Source of the DNA: Candidatus Rhabdochlamydia sp.
GTDB lineage: Bacteria > Chlamydiota > Chlamydiia > Chlamydiales > Rhabdochlamydiaceae
Length of the DNA: 5,785 nt
Reading direction: 5' to 3'
Assembly (NCBI GenBank): GCA_030043495.1
Contig: JASHXO010000071.1
Coordinates: 1-5,785 of the forward strand
In this document: piece by piece, positions 1 to 5,117 of the stretch
Position numbering within the stretch: the stretch's first letter is position 1
How the letters are laid out: the number at the start of each line of letters is the position of its first letter
Translations under genes and position numbers: made by a program
Notes under the pieces: model-generated
What the model was told of the DNA's origin: nothing
Seen by the model: only the letters and a program-made list of their open reading frames with translations
The model's database searches: none

Positions 1-162
1 TGCTCTGTAAACTTAATTTTTGCAGTTTGGGCTAACGTGAAAGCTCCCGCGGTTAAGCGATCGTAAAGCGCGCTGTATTAATTCAATACAGCTAGCTTTA
101 CGATCGTTTAACCCCGGGGCTTTGACGTAGCCGAAACCGCAAAAATTAAGTTTACAGAGCAC
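1..162 (+). mobile_element. Miniature inverted-repeat element, copy A (truncated by one base at the window edge)
   Basis: A non-coding element that is one long imperfect palindrome. Its outer ends (1-34 and 128-161) match in 32 of 34 positions, beginning TGCTCTGTAAAC. Inside lie CCGCGG- and CCCCGGGG-containing arms and then a second 29-bp inverted repeat (51-79 with 85-113) around a 5-nt centre. By analogy with copy B the full ends are GTGCTCTG and CAGAGCAC, so one G is missing at the left edge and the full length would be 163 bp. The right end abuts TA within ACTAGT (161-166), inside a TetR-family gene. There is no transposase gene, so movement would need a transposase in trans. A TA or CTAG target fits IS630/Tc1-like or IS5-like enzymes by established knowledge, but which family acts is unknown. 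Confidence 0.88.
51..113. repeat. Inner inverted repeat (hairpin) of copy A
   Basis: Arms 51-79 and 85-113 are reverse complements at 26 of 29 positions; mismatches are 57/107, 70/94 and 71/93. The centre is AATTC (80-84). Both arms contain CGATCGTAAAGC. The right arm is almost wholly absent from copy B, which lacks the equivalent of 86-107. Transcribed, this would continue the outer repeat as one long stem. Confidence 0.85.
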
Positions 163-429
163 TAGTTCGCTTAAGACAAAATCGATTAAAAACACGATGC
201 GCTCTTTAGGATCTTTGATTATTTCCAGATTTTCTATGAGTGGCGTCCATTCTTCTAACCTCTGCTTTGCGAAAATGACAAGAAGATCGTTTTTGCTGTC
301 AAAATAGTGGTAAAAGAGAGCCTTTGAAACGTTTGCTTCTTTAGCAATATCTGCCACACTACTGCCATGATAGCCATTGGCTGCAAAAACCTTTAGGGCC
401 GCTTTAAGAAGGCTTTCTTTTGTATCCAT
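163..429 (-). pseudogene. TetR-family repressor, C-terminus cut off by copy A
   Basis: The N-terminal 89 residues are those of a TetR-family regulator: residues 1-48 hold the helix-turn-helix, with the typical ATNG-like AANGYHGSSVADIAKEANVS followed by ALFYHYFDSKNDLL. Family members are usually about 190-200 residues, so most of the ligand-binding and dimerisation domain is missing. The reading frame runs on into the miniature element and adds a 49-residue element-encoded tail ending at position 13, giving a 138-residue hybrid. The start at 429 lies 11 nt after the stop of the Cdd1-like gene, so the two are probably co-transcribed; its ribosome-binding site is weak. A TetR dimer operator candidate lies in the shared promoter. 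The DNA-binding domain is intact but dimerisation is probably lost, so autoregulation may be broken. The missing 3' half is predicted just beyond the left edge. Confidence 0.85.
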
Positions 430-440
430 TTTTCAATCAC

Positions 441-719
441 TCAAATCACATGGTTCAGGGACCCATCCTTGTGAAGGGCTTTACGTTTATTAGTCCATTT
501 CCACCACACAGCGGGTTCGCCACCAGAAGCTTCATGAATGATTGCTGCAAACACATCCCACACGCAGAGGTCTTGTCTTGACTGCGTACGCCTCTCCAAT
601 TCGTGAAACAAGACAGTAGGATCTTTGGTTGACAGTTCTTCCACTGTGTGGATGTCCAAAAGATGCAAATCTTCAAGAGTTGCTTTCCCAACGTTCTTCA
701 AATCGCTTAGCTGTTTCAT
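441..719 (-). CDS. Helix-hairpin-helix protein of the Cdd1 (pathogenicity locus) family
   Basis: This is a complete 92-residue protein. Residues 4-30 form a helix-hairpin-helix-like segment (LSDLKNVGKATLEDLHLLDI), as in non-specific DNA-binding modules. It is followed by the family-typical RQDLCVWDVFAA (48-59) and an aromatic WWKWTNKRK near the C-terminus (72-80). This pattern matches the Cdd1/mitomycin-resistance-like small proteins, whose biochemical role is not well established; DNA contact is inferred from the fold only. The start at 719 is preceded by GGAAA with about 5 nt spacing and lies about 30 nt downstream of the predicted transcription start. It leads a two-gene unit with the TetR gene. 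No signal peptide or membrane segment is seen. The gene appears intact. Confidence 0.8.
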   Translation of the reverse strand: MKQLSDLKNVGKATLEDLHLLDIHTVEELSTKDPTVLFHELERRTQSRQDLCVWDVFAAIIHEASGGEPAVWWKWTNKRKALHKDGSLNHVI

Positions 720-755
720 GTATTTCCGGTTTATGGTTTACAGTGCAAAACAGAG

Positions 756-784
756 ATAATATCAAGCGCTGATCGATCGGTCAA
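756..784 (-). promoter_or_regulatory. Sigma70-type promoter for the Cdd1-like/tetR unit
   Basis: On the minus strand, TTGACC (784-779) is separated by exactly 17 bp from TATTAT (761-756), close to the TTGACA/TATAAT consensus. Transcription would start near 749 and give a leader of about 30 nt before the ATG at 719. The -35 box overlaps the palindrome at 770-783. Confidence 0.72.
770..783. promoter_or_regulatory. Candidate TetR operator overlapping the -35 box
   Basis: TGATCGATCGGTCA is a 14-bp near-palindrome around CGATCG, with 6 of 7 base pairs symmetric. TetR-family proteins commonly bind such sites at their own promoters. It lies across the -35 box and spacer of the promoter reading into the Cdd1-like and tetR genes, a position that suits autorepression. 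Assignment to this TetR protein is inferred. Confidence 0.5.
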
Positions 785-827
785 TAGCATTGTTTTAGTA
801 AGGATGTTTTTCAAAAATTGATTGCTA

Positions 828-857
828 TTGTGCTTAAAGCAGCACATTCACTAAAAT
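828..857 (+). promoter_or_regulatory. Possible promoter for padR
   Basis: TTGTGC (828-833) and TAAAAT (852-857) are separated by 18 bp. The -10 is good and the -35 is weak (3 of 6). Transcription would begin near 864, leaving only about 16 nt before the ATG at 880. The stretch also holds a small palindrome, TGCTTAAAGCA (831-841). A factor-assisted or leader-poor start is possible. Confidence 0.4.
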
Positions 858-877
858 ACCTAGAAACTGGGTATTTT
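853..877. promoter_or_regulatory. Candidate PadR operator directly upstream of the padR start
   Basis: AAAATACCTAG, AAA, then CTGGGTATTTT make a 25-bp inverted repeat whose 11-bp arms match at 10 positions. It covers the proposed -10 box and transcription start and ends 2 nt before the ATG at 880. PadR-family dimers generally bind dyads at their own promoters, so autorepression is the likely role. The dyad also occupies the space where a Shine-Dalgarno sequence would lie; only a weak GGG (869-871) is present. Confidence 0.6.
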
Positions 878-879
878 TC

Positions 880-1413
880 ATGAAGCCATTGAACAAAACA
901 AGATACGCCATTCTGGGGGTTCTTCTGGAAGGACCGACTACCGGGTATGAGATCAAATCCCTCATGGGGCGATCGACAGTCTATTTCTGGCAAGAATCCG
1001 ATTCGACCATTTATCCAATGTTGAAAGTTTTGGCGCGGGAAGGGAGGGTGGTATCCGAGATCGTCTATGTGGGAAAGAAAAAAAAGCAAGTCTTTTCCAT
1101 TACAGAAACGGGACGAATGGAGTTTAAGGCTTGGTTTGACAACCCGACAAGTGAGGAGACCCCGCGCAATGAGTTTCTCCTTAAACTCTTTTTTGCCACG
1201 GACCGAAAAAAGATGGTTCGGCTTTTCCAGGAAAGATTGGAAAAGGCCCAGAAAATTTATGAAGAATACAAAAAAATCGAAAGTAGGTTGGAGAGCCTAG
1301 GCGAGCACCCTAGGAAGGCAATTCGTCTTACCTCGCTCCGGTACGGTATTACTCAACTTACATCAGAAATTACATGGTTAAAAGAAGGAATTTTAGAACA
1401 TGCGCATTGTTAA
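880..1413 (+). CDS. PadR-family transcriptional regulator
   Basis: The protein has 177 residues, a usual length for the PadR group with a C-terminal helical domain. Residues 8-78 form the winged helix, with GYEIK (22-26), the conserved FWQESDSTIYPMLKVLAREG recognition region (36-55), and a wing ending FSITETG (72-78). Residues 93-173 match the Vir_act_alpha_C-type dimerisation helix region rich in Lys/Glu. These proteins are cytoplasmic repressors that often respond to phenolics or drugs; the ligand cannot be told here. The start at 880 lies 2 nt past a strong dyad, which suggests autoregulation. The 3' end overlaps the next gene by 14 nt, so the two form an operon. It is divergent from the Cdd1-like/tetR pair across a 160-bp regulatory region. 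No defect is seen. Confidence 0.88.
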   Translation: MKPLNKTRYAILGVLLEGPTTGYEIKSLMGRSTVYFWQESDSTIYPMLKVLAREGRVVSEIVYVGKKKKQVFSITETGRMEFKAWFDNPTSEETPRNEFLLKLFFATDRKKMVRLFQERLEKAQKIYEEYKKIESRLESLGEHPRKAIRLTSLRYGITQLTSEITWLKEGILEHAHC

Positions 1414-1819
1414 ACATACTGTAGTGACAAAAGCTACACCCATTCAAATCTGGAAGATTTGGGAAGATGTTGAAAATTGGAAAACTTGGGATGAACAAAT
1501 TGAGTTAAGCAGACTTGATAGCCCATTCCAGACTGGCACAACCGGCTCTACCAAATTTGTAGGAACGCCTCTTTTCAAAACTTTACTAACGAAGGTTGAG
1601 CCTCATAAATTAGTGGTGCAAGAAGCTTATCTTTTCTGCGCCAAAGTTGTCAGCTATCAGTCCATGAGGCAAGTTGGTGACAAAACAGAAATCACTTTCC
1701 AAGTGGAGATTCGAGGGCTCTTATCCCTTTTCTATGCCTGTATGATTCGTCGGTTTATCAAAAAGAAAATTCCCCCAGAGATGGAACTGATGCTTAAACG
1801 AGTAGATGCTCTTGGATGA
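1400..1819 (+). CDS. SRPBCC (polyketide cyclase/START-like) family protein
   Basis: A 139-residue protein with the layout of SRPBCC-fold proteins: a beta strand (IVKHTVVTKATP, 3-14), then helices with the typical IWKIWEDVENWKTWDEQIE (17-35), and strands ending in a long C-terminal helix (112-136) that would close over the ligand cavity. Such proteins bind hydrophobic small molecules; enzyme activity cannot be assigned. The start at 1400 lies inside the last codons of padR, with AGAAGGA about 10 nt upstream, so translation is probably coupled. PadR and SRPBCC partners are often found together in drug- or lipid-responsive units, which suggests the regulator and binding protein sense related compounds (inference). 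A terminator follows immediately. The gene appears intact. Confidence 0.78.
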   Translation: MRIVKHTVVTKATPIQIWKIWEDVENWKTWDEQIELSRLDSPFQTGTTGSTKFVGTPLFKTLLTKVEPHKLVVQEAYLFCAKVVSYQSMRQVGDKTEITFQVEIRGLLSLFYACMIRRFIKKKIPPEMELMLKRVDALG

Positions 1820-1846
1820 AAAAGCTCGGGTTACTCCGAGCTTTTT
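1819..1846. terminator. Bidirectional intrinsic terminator
   Basis: AAAAAGCTCGG (1819-1829) pairs perfectly with CCGAGCTTTTT (1836-1846) around a 6-nt loop, GTTACT. The stem is 11 bp with a U-run on either strand. The plus-strand gene ends at 1819 and the minus-strand operon stops at 1859, so one hairpin serves both convergent units. Confidence 0.92.
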
Positions 1847-1858
1847 ACTGGGGATTTA

Positions 1859-2623
1859 TCAAGAAGAAACTTCCTCTTTTTTCTCCATGAAAAGGCTATC
1901 TACATAGAGAGATCCATAAAATGTCGTTCCAGATATGCCACCAACTACATTCTGCTTTTGATCTTTGATGAAAACACTAAAGGGTTGGATGGGTGGTAAT
2001 CCTTTTGTTTGGAAAGCTTCTTCGCTGATTCCGCGAAATAAAGTTTCTTCATGGGGGATCGCATCGTAGCGCTCTAAGTGATAAGGGGCATTGCTTGTCA
2101 ACTTTTCCATATCTAGGCGCATCATGTAATGGAGATGAGGACTATGCGATGGAATAAATTCACCTAAGACGGTAAAGCCCACCTTCTTGTAAATATGGAT
2201 AGCATGAGAATTTGTTGCTTCTGGATCGATAAGAACTTCAACTACATTTGGGAACTGGCTCAGGAGAAACTCTTGAATGACGATATGGGAGAGTCCTTTG
2301 CCTAAATAGTCAGTCTCTCCGATGAGAAGATCAAGCGTAATGGCTGTTCCTTTTTTGGTACACCACTTGGTTAATTCATCATTGGGCTTTTCAACGATGG
2401 AAGTGATAAGAAAGGCAAAGGGCTGTTCCTGATCAAATCCTATCCGGTATTGTCCTTTGGAGGATCCTTTTAGGAAATCGTCTAAATGATTGAAAGTATT
2501 TTGTAGACCTCGTCCATAAAACCATTTGGCTACATGAGGTTGTTTTAACCAATGGTGGACAAGTGAGCGGTGAGCTTGATCTACTGGTTGAAAATGAAAC
2601 TTCTGATTTTCTGCTTTTATCAT
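1859..2623 (-). CDS. AAC(6')-like GNAT acetyltransferase joined to the N-terminal half of a second GNAT domain
   Basis: The protein has 254 residues. Residues 1-172 resemble the AAC(6')/siderophore-acyltransferase-type GNAT fold: HWLKQPHVAKWF (24-35), the acetyl-CoA-binding LDLLIGETDYLGKGL (97-111), and the DPEATNSHAIHIYKKVGF motif (133-150). A transfer of acetyl from acetyl-CoA to an amino group of a small molecule, possibly an aminoglycoside, is likely; the substrate is not proven. Residues 175-248 look like the start of a different GNAT (PYHLERYDAIPHEET, then VVGGISGTTFYGSLYVDSLF). That domain stops before its own acetyl-CoA loop, so it should be catalytically dead. The protein ends EKKEEVSS 12 nt from the terminator. 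The start overlaps the methyltransferase stop (ATGA), and coupling to that gene is broken by copy B. The first domain could still be active if expressed. Confidence 0.8.
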   Translation of the reverse strand: MIKAENQKFHFQPVDQAHRSLVHHWLKQPHVAKWFYGRGLQNTFNHLDDFLKGSSKGQYRIGFDQEQPFAFLITSIVEKPNDELTKWCTKKGTAITLDLLIGETDYLGKGLSHIVIQEFLLSQFPNVVEVLIDPEATNSHAIHIYKKVGFTVLGEFIPSHSPHLHYMMRLDMEKLTSNAPYHLERYDAIPHEETLFRGISEEAFQTKGLPPIQPFSVFIKDQKQNVVGGISGTTFYGSLYVDSLFMEKKEEVSS

Positions 2624-2970
2624 TTTATAGCTAAGACCTCAATGAGACTGTCAATCTGATTGGAAAGTTGCGTTCTATGGCAATCAACACAGAGTTGTTC
2701 TTGATACGCATCGATGTGTTTAATGGTCAATCCTGCTTGAGATAGGTAGTGCTTGATAGATTCTTGGCTGTGAAAATATCTGGAATACGATTTTCCCTCT
2801 GAAGAGTAGGTAGTTAAACCTGTTAATACATCAAGTTTCGCTGTTTTATTGCAGGCTTCAAGGCAATCGACAGAGCGAACTACAACAAACATTTTCCCAC
2901 CAGTTCGCAATATCCGATATAGCTCTGACAGTGCAGACATCAGCCCATTTTTAGGGAGGTAATGTAACAC
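2620..2970 (-). pseudogene. Class I SAM methyltransferase, 3' part (split by copy B)
   Basis: 116 residues can be read from a GTG at 2970 to a stop at 2620. They begin with LHYLPKNGLMSALSELYRIL, then LRTGGKMFVVVRS (21-33), the helix and strand after motif IV in Rossmann-fold methyltransferases, and YFHSQESIKHYLSQAGL (65-81) near the C-terminal substrate end. The C-terminal half carries three cysteines and a CHRT stretch. The GTG is created at the element boundary, has no convincing Shine-Dalgarno, and is probably not a natural start. Joined to the 5' piece at 3114-3167 the reading frame is continuous (about 134 residues). Even then the SAM-binding motif I is absent, so the protein is unlikely to be active. 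The stop overlaps the start of the downstream GNAT gene as ATGA. Confidence 0.85.
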
Positions 2971-2972
2971 TA

Positions 2973-3113
2973 GTGCTCTGTAAACTTAATTTTTGCAGTT
3001 TGGGCTACGTCAAAGCCCCGGGGTTAATGAATTAATACAGCGCGCTTTATGATCGCTTAACCGCGGGAGTTTTCACGTTAGCCCAAACTGCAAAAATTAA
3101 GTTTACAGAGCAC
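2973..3113 (-). mobile_element. Miniature inverted-repeat element, copy B, inserted in the methyltransferase gene
   Basis: A 141-bp element with perfect 35-bp terminal inverted repeats (2973-3007 and 3079-3113) beginning GTGCTCTGTAAAC. It is flanked by TA on both sides (2971-2972 and 3114-3115). Removing it with one TA restores an open methyltransferase frame, which identifies the ends and the duplication; CTAG or ACTAGT duplications read equally well because the site is palindromic. It is the reverse complement of copy A with about four substitutions and one 22-bp gap at 3027/3028 that removes most of one inner arm. It encodes no transposase. In the minus-strand operon transcript it would form a long stem and brings a stop codon (TAA, 3080-3078) into the methyltransferase frame. 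Confidence 0.93.
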
Positions 3114-3167
3114 TAGTCGAGCATAGATATAGTCAAAATAATCAACTGATTCTAAGTTATGTTTCAT
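3114..3167 (-). pseudogene. Class I methyltransferase, 5' part (first 18 codons)
   Basis: The start at 3167 overlaps the ABC transporter stop (ATGA) and has GAGGTG 5 nt upstream. The 18 native codons read MKHNLESVDYFDYIYARL; the frame then enters copy B and stops after 11 more codons. Across the element it joins VLHYLP of the 3' part in frame. DYIYARL followed by VLHYL is the motif IV region of class I methyltransferases, normally preceded by some 80 or more residues with motif I. Here only about 11 residues precede it, so the SAM-binding half appears to have been lost earlier by an in-frame internal deletion (inference). Confidence 0.75.
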
Positions 3168-4945
3168 AGAGGCACCTCAGGTAAAAAACCTCCTACTTGC
3201 ATATTCCACATCATGGCGTAAAGGCCATTCATGCTCATGAGAGCAGCATGAGTCCCTTCTTCAATAATTTTTCCCTTATCGAACACTAAGATACGATCCA
3301 TACGAGAGAGTGTTGAAAGACGGTGTGCGATCACAATGGTTGTTCTACCCTGCATTAGCTTTGACAGGCTGTTCTGGATGTATTTTTCCGTTACAGAATC
3401 CAAAGATGAGGTAGCTTCGTCCAGAATAAGAATAGGAGCGTCGACCAGAATCGCTCTAGCAATTGCAATTCTTTGCTTTTCTCCACCAGAGAGCTTGGTT
3501 CCCCTTTCTCCCACTTTTGCTTCATAGCCAGCTGGAATATTGCGAATAAATTCATCGCAGTGTGCTAATTTGGCAGCAGCAAAGATCTCTGCTTCTGTTG
3601 CTTCAGGTTTTCCATAGGATATGTTTTCACGGAGTGTTCTGTGAAATAGTATAGGATCTTGGGGAATTAAAGCGATTTGACGTCGCAGGGACTCCAGGGT
3701 AATATCTGCTATATTCTGCCCATCGATGAGGATCTTGCCGCTATGCAAAGGGAAAAACCGGAGAATGAGGCTGATGAAAGTGGACTTTCCAGCCCCTGTA
3801 AAACCTACCAAACCAACTTTTTCTCCTCTGTGGATGTGAGCGTGTTTGTTGGAGAAGAGTTTTTTCTCTCCATAATGAAATGAGACATTCTCAAAAACAA
3901 TTTCTCCAGCTTGCACCTTTAATTCTCTAGCGTCACATTTGTCACCCATATCTTGAGGATCAAGCATTACAGAATAAGCCTGTTTTGCTATGCCAAAGGC
4001 CTGGAAAAAAGCAGGTAAAGCTCCACCGACCGCCCACATGACTGCTGCAATATTCCACATGGTGCCGAATACTTGCGCGACTTCACCAGTCGTGATTTGA
4101 TGTTGAAGCCACAAATAGATGACAAAACCGTTGATGCCTATGAAGCAGACAGTGGCGTAGAAAAACGATGTGACACTGCGCATTTTTTCAACGTATCTTC
4201 TCGCAGAGACATTGGTTCTTTCTTCTTCTTTCTGGGAAGGGACTAGCGCGTTTTTTTCGTATCTAAATCGGTAGAATAGATTGACTGCAAAGTTGTTGGT
4301 CAGACTGTCCACGATTTTTCCTAAGAGCGTACTGCGCGATTCCCCATGACGGTGTTCATATAAGTCGCAAGTCCTACTGAACATTAAGCAGATACCCAAA
4401 TGGATAATAATCCATAAAATCAGGATGCTAGCGAGAATTGGGTGGACAAACCAGAGAAAAATAGCGCCAAAGAGGGACATGGCAATGGAAGAAATGATAG
4501 GCCAGAATAATTGTTGGAGAATCGATTCCACCGAAGTAGTCATATCTGTGATTTTATTTGCCAAACTCCCAGCGAATCGTTCATTGAAATAATGAGGCGA
4601 GTGCTCTTGCACATAATCAAACATAGTCATTCGGATGTCTGCTTGAAGTCTTGGGATAGCTTTGGCCATAAGAAAGCCCATGGCACGTGAATTGATTTCA
4701 ATAAAAACAATAAGGCAGATGCTTACGATAATCGGTGCCTGAAGAGATTCCCATGCCAATGCACGATTAACTTCATTTTGAGAGAAAATATCGATCACCC
4801 ACCGCAAGATAAATGGCCAAAGAAGAGAATCCAATGTATTTATACAGTCCTGGACGAAAATAGAAGAGAATGTCCACTTTTGCTTTCGGACAAATTTCCA
4901 AAGGAAGCCAATTAACTCTTTGTAGGAGATCATTTTCGAGCTCAT
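3164..4945 (-). CDS. Type I ABC exporter half-transporter (fused membrane and ATPase domains)
   Basis: A complete 593-residue inner-membrane protein that should work as a dimer and use ATP to export a hydrophobic or drug-like substrate. The membrane domain (about 15-330) has six hydrophobic segments near 38-56, 68-90, 143-165, 167-189, 258-280 and 293-315. The ATPase domain (348-585) has all key motifs: aromatic A-loop region FHYGE, Walker A GFTGAGKST (381-389), Q-loop Q429, signature LSGGE (485-489), Walker B ILILDE (505-510), D-loop SSLD (513-516) and H-loop H541. The start at 4945 has GGGGAAG 5 nt upstream and overlaps the preceding GNAT fragment stop as ATGA; an in-frame ATG at 4933 is less well supported. 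It is the only undamaged full-length gene of the leftward operon. Resistance-type neighbours suggest drug efflux, but the substrate is unknown. Confidence 0.93.
   Translation of the reverse strand: MSSKMISYKELIGFLWKFVRKQKWTFSSIFVQDCINTLDSLLWPFILRWVIDIFSQNEVNRALAWESLQAPIIVSICLIVFIEINSRAMGFLMAKAIPRLQADIRMTMFDYVQEHSPHYFNERFAGSLANKITDMTTSVESILQQLFWPIISSIAMSLFGAIFLWFVHPILASILILWIIIHLGICLMFSRTCDLYEHRHGESRSTLLGKIVDSLTNNFAVNLFYRFRYEKNALVPSQKEEERTNVSARRYVEKMRSVTSFFYATVCFIGINGFVIYLWLQHQITTGEVAQVFGTMWNIAAVMWAVGGALPAFFQAFGIAKQAYSVMLDPQDMGDKCDARELKVQAGEIVFENVSFHYGEKKLFSNKHAHIHRGEKVGLVGFTGAGKSTFISLILRFFPLHSGKILIDGQNIADITLESLRRQIALIPQDPILFHRTLRENISYGKPEATEAEIFAAAKLAHCDEFIRNIPAGYEAKVGERGTKLSGGEKQRIAIARAILVDAPILILDEATSSLDSVTEKYIQNSLSKLMQGRTTIVIAHRLSTLSRMDRILVFDKGKIIEEGTHAALMSMNGLYAMMWNMQVGGFLPEVPL
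3173..3178 (-). promoter_or_regulatory. Shine-Dalgarno GAGGTG fixing the methyltransferase start
   Basis: GAGGTG lies 5 nt upstream of the ATG at 3167, inside the last codons of the ABC transporter gene. It supports 3167 as the original methyltransferase start, which would otherwise be hidden because the copy B insertion breaks the open frame. Confidence 0.7.
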
Positions 4946-5117
4946 AAATACTTCCCCATTGCCCGATCATCTGGATGGGTGGCTTCTCCATCTGGACTAT
5001 TAAACGGCATTCCTATGTACCCAAATTTCTTGTAAAAAAGATAGGCATTCGGAGAGGCTTCTGTTTGGAGAAGTGTTATTCCTTGTTTCTTCAGTTCTTC
5101 CTCGCAGTAATCCATCA
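4942..5117 (-). pseudogene. GNAT acetyltransferase, 3' fragment
   Basis: About 58 residues match the C-terminal part of a GNAT acetyltransferase: LMDYCEEELKKQGITLLQTE, then SPNAYLFYKKFGYIGMP, the motif B helix and strand that lie after the acetyl-CoA loop. The motif A loop (RxxGxG/A) and everything before it are missing. The frame is open up to an ATG at 5142, but the residues before about 5118 are those of the phosphotransferase gene read in another frame, so the fragment starts at a deletion junction. It cannot be active alone. Its stop overlaps the ABC transporter start (ATGA), which keeps the original operon spacing. Confidence 0.75.

Noticed and set aside
1..162. Element hairpins as an RNA gene, attenuator or CRISPR-like repeat
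   Set aside because: The sequence occurs as two inserted copies that interrupt genes at TA sites, has no spacer array, and no U-run after the stem; a transposon explains it fully.
811..1089. Minus-strand open frame of 92 codons opposite padR
   Set aside because: It has no domain features, lacks a ribosome-binding site and is antisense to a well-supported PadR gene and its promoter; it is a shadow frame.
2968..2970. GTG at 2970 as the true methyltransferase start
   Set aside because: The codon lies at the element boundary with no Shine-Dalgarno; the ATG at 3167 has GAGGTG and an ATGA overlap and joins in frame once the element is removed.
1..3117. Composite transposon or inversion between the two inverted elements
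   Set aside because: The flanks of copy B rejoin one methyltransferase frame exactly, so recombination between the copies has not scrambled this end; no duplication around the whole 163-2970 block can be seen.
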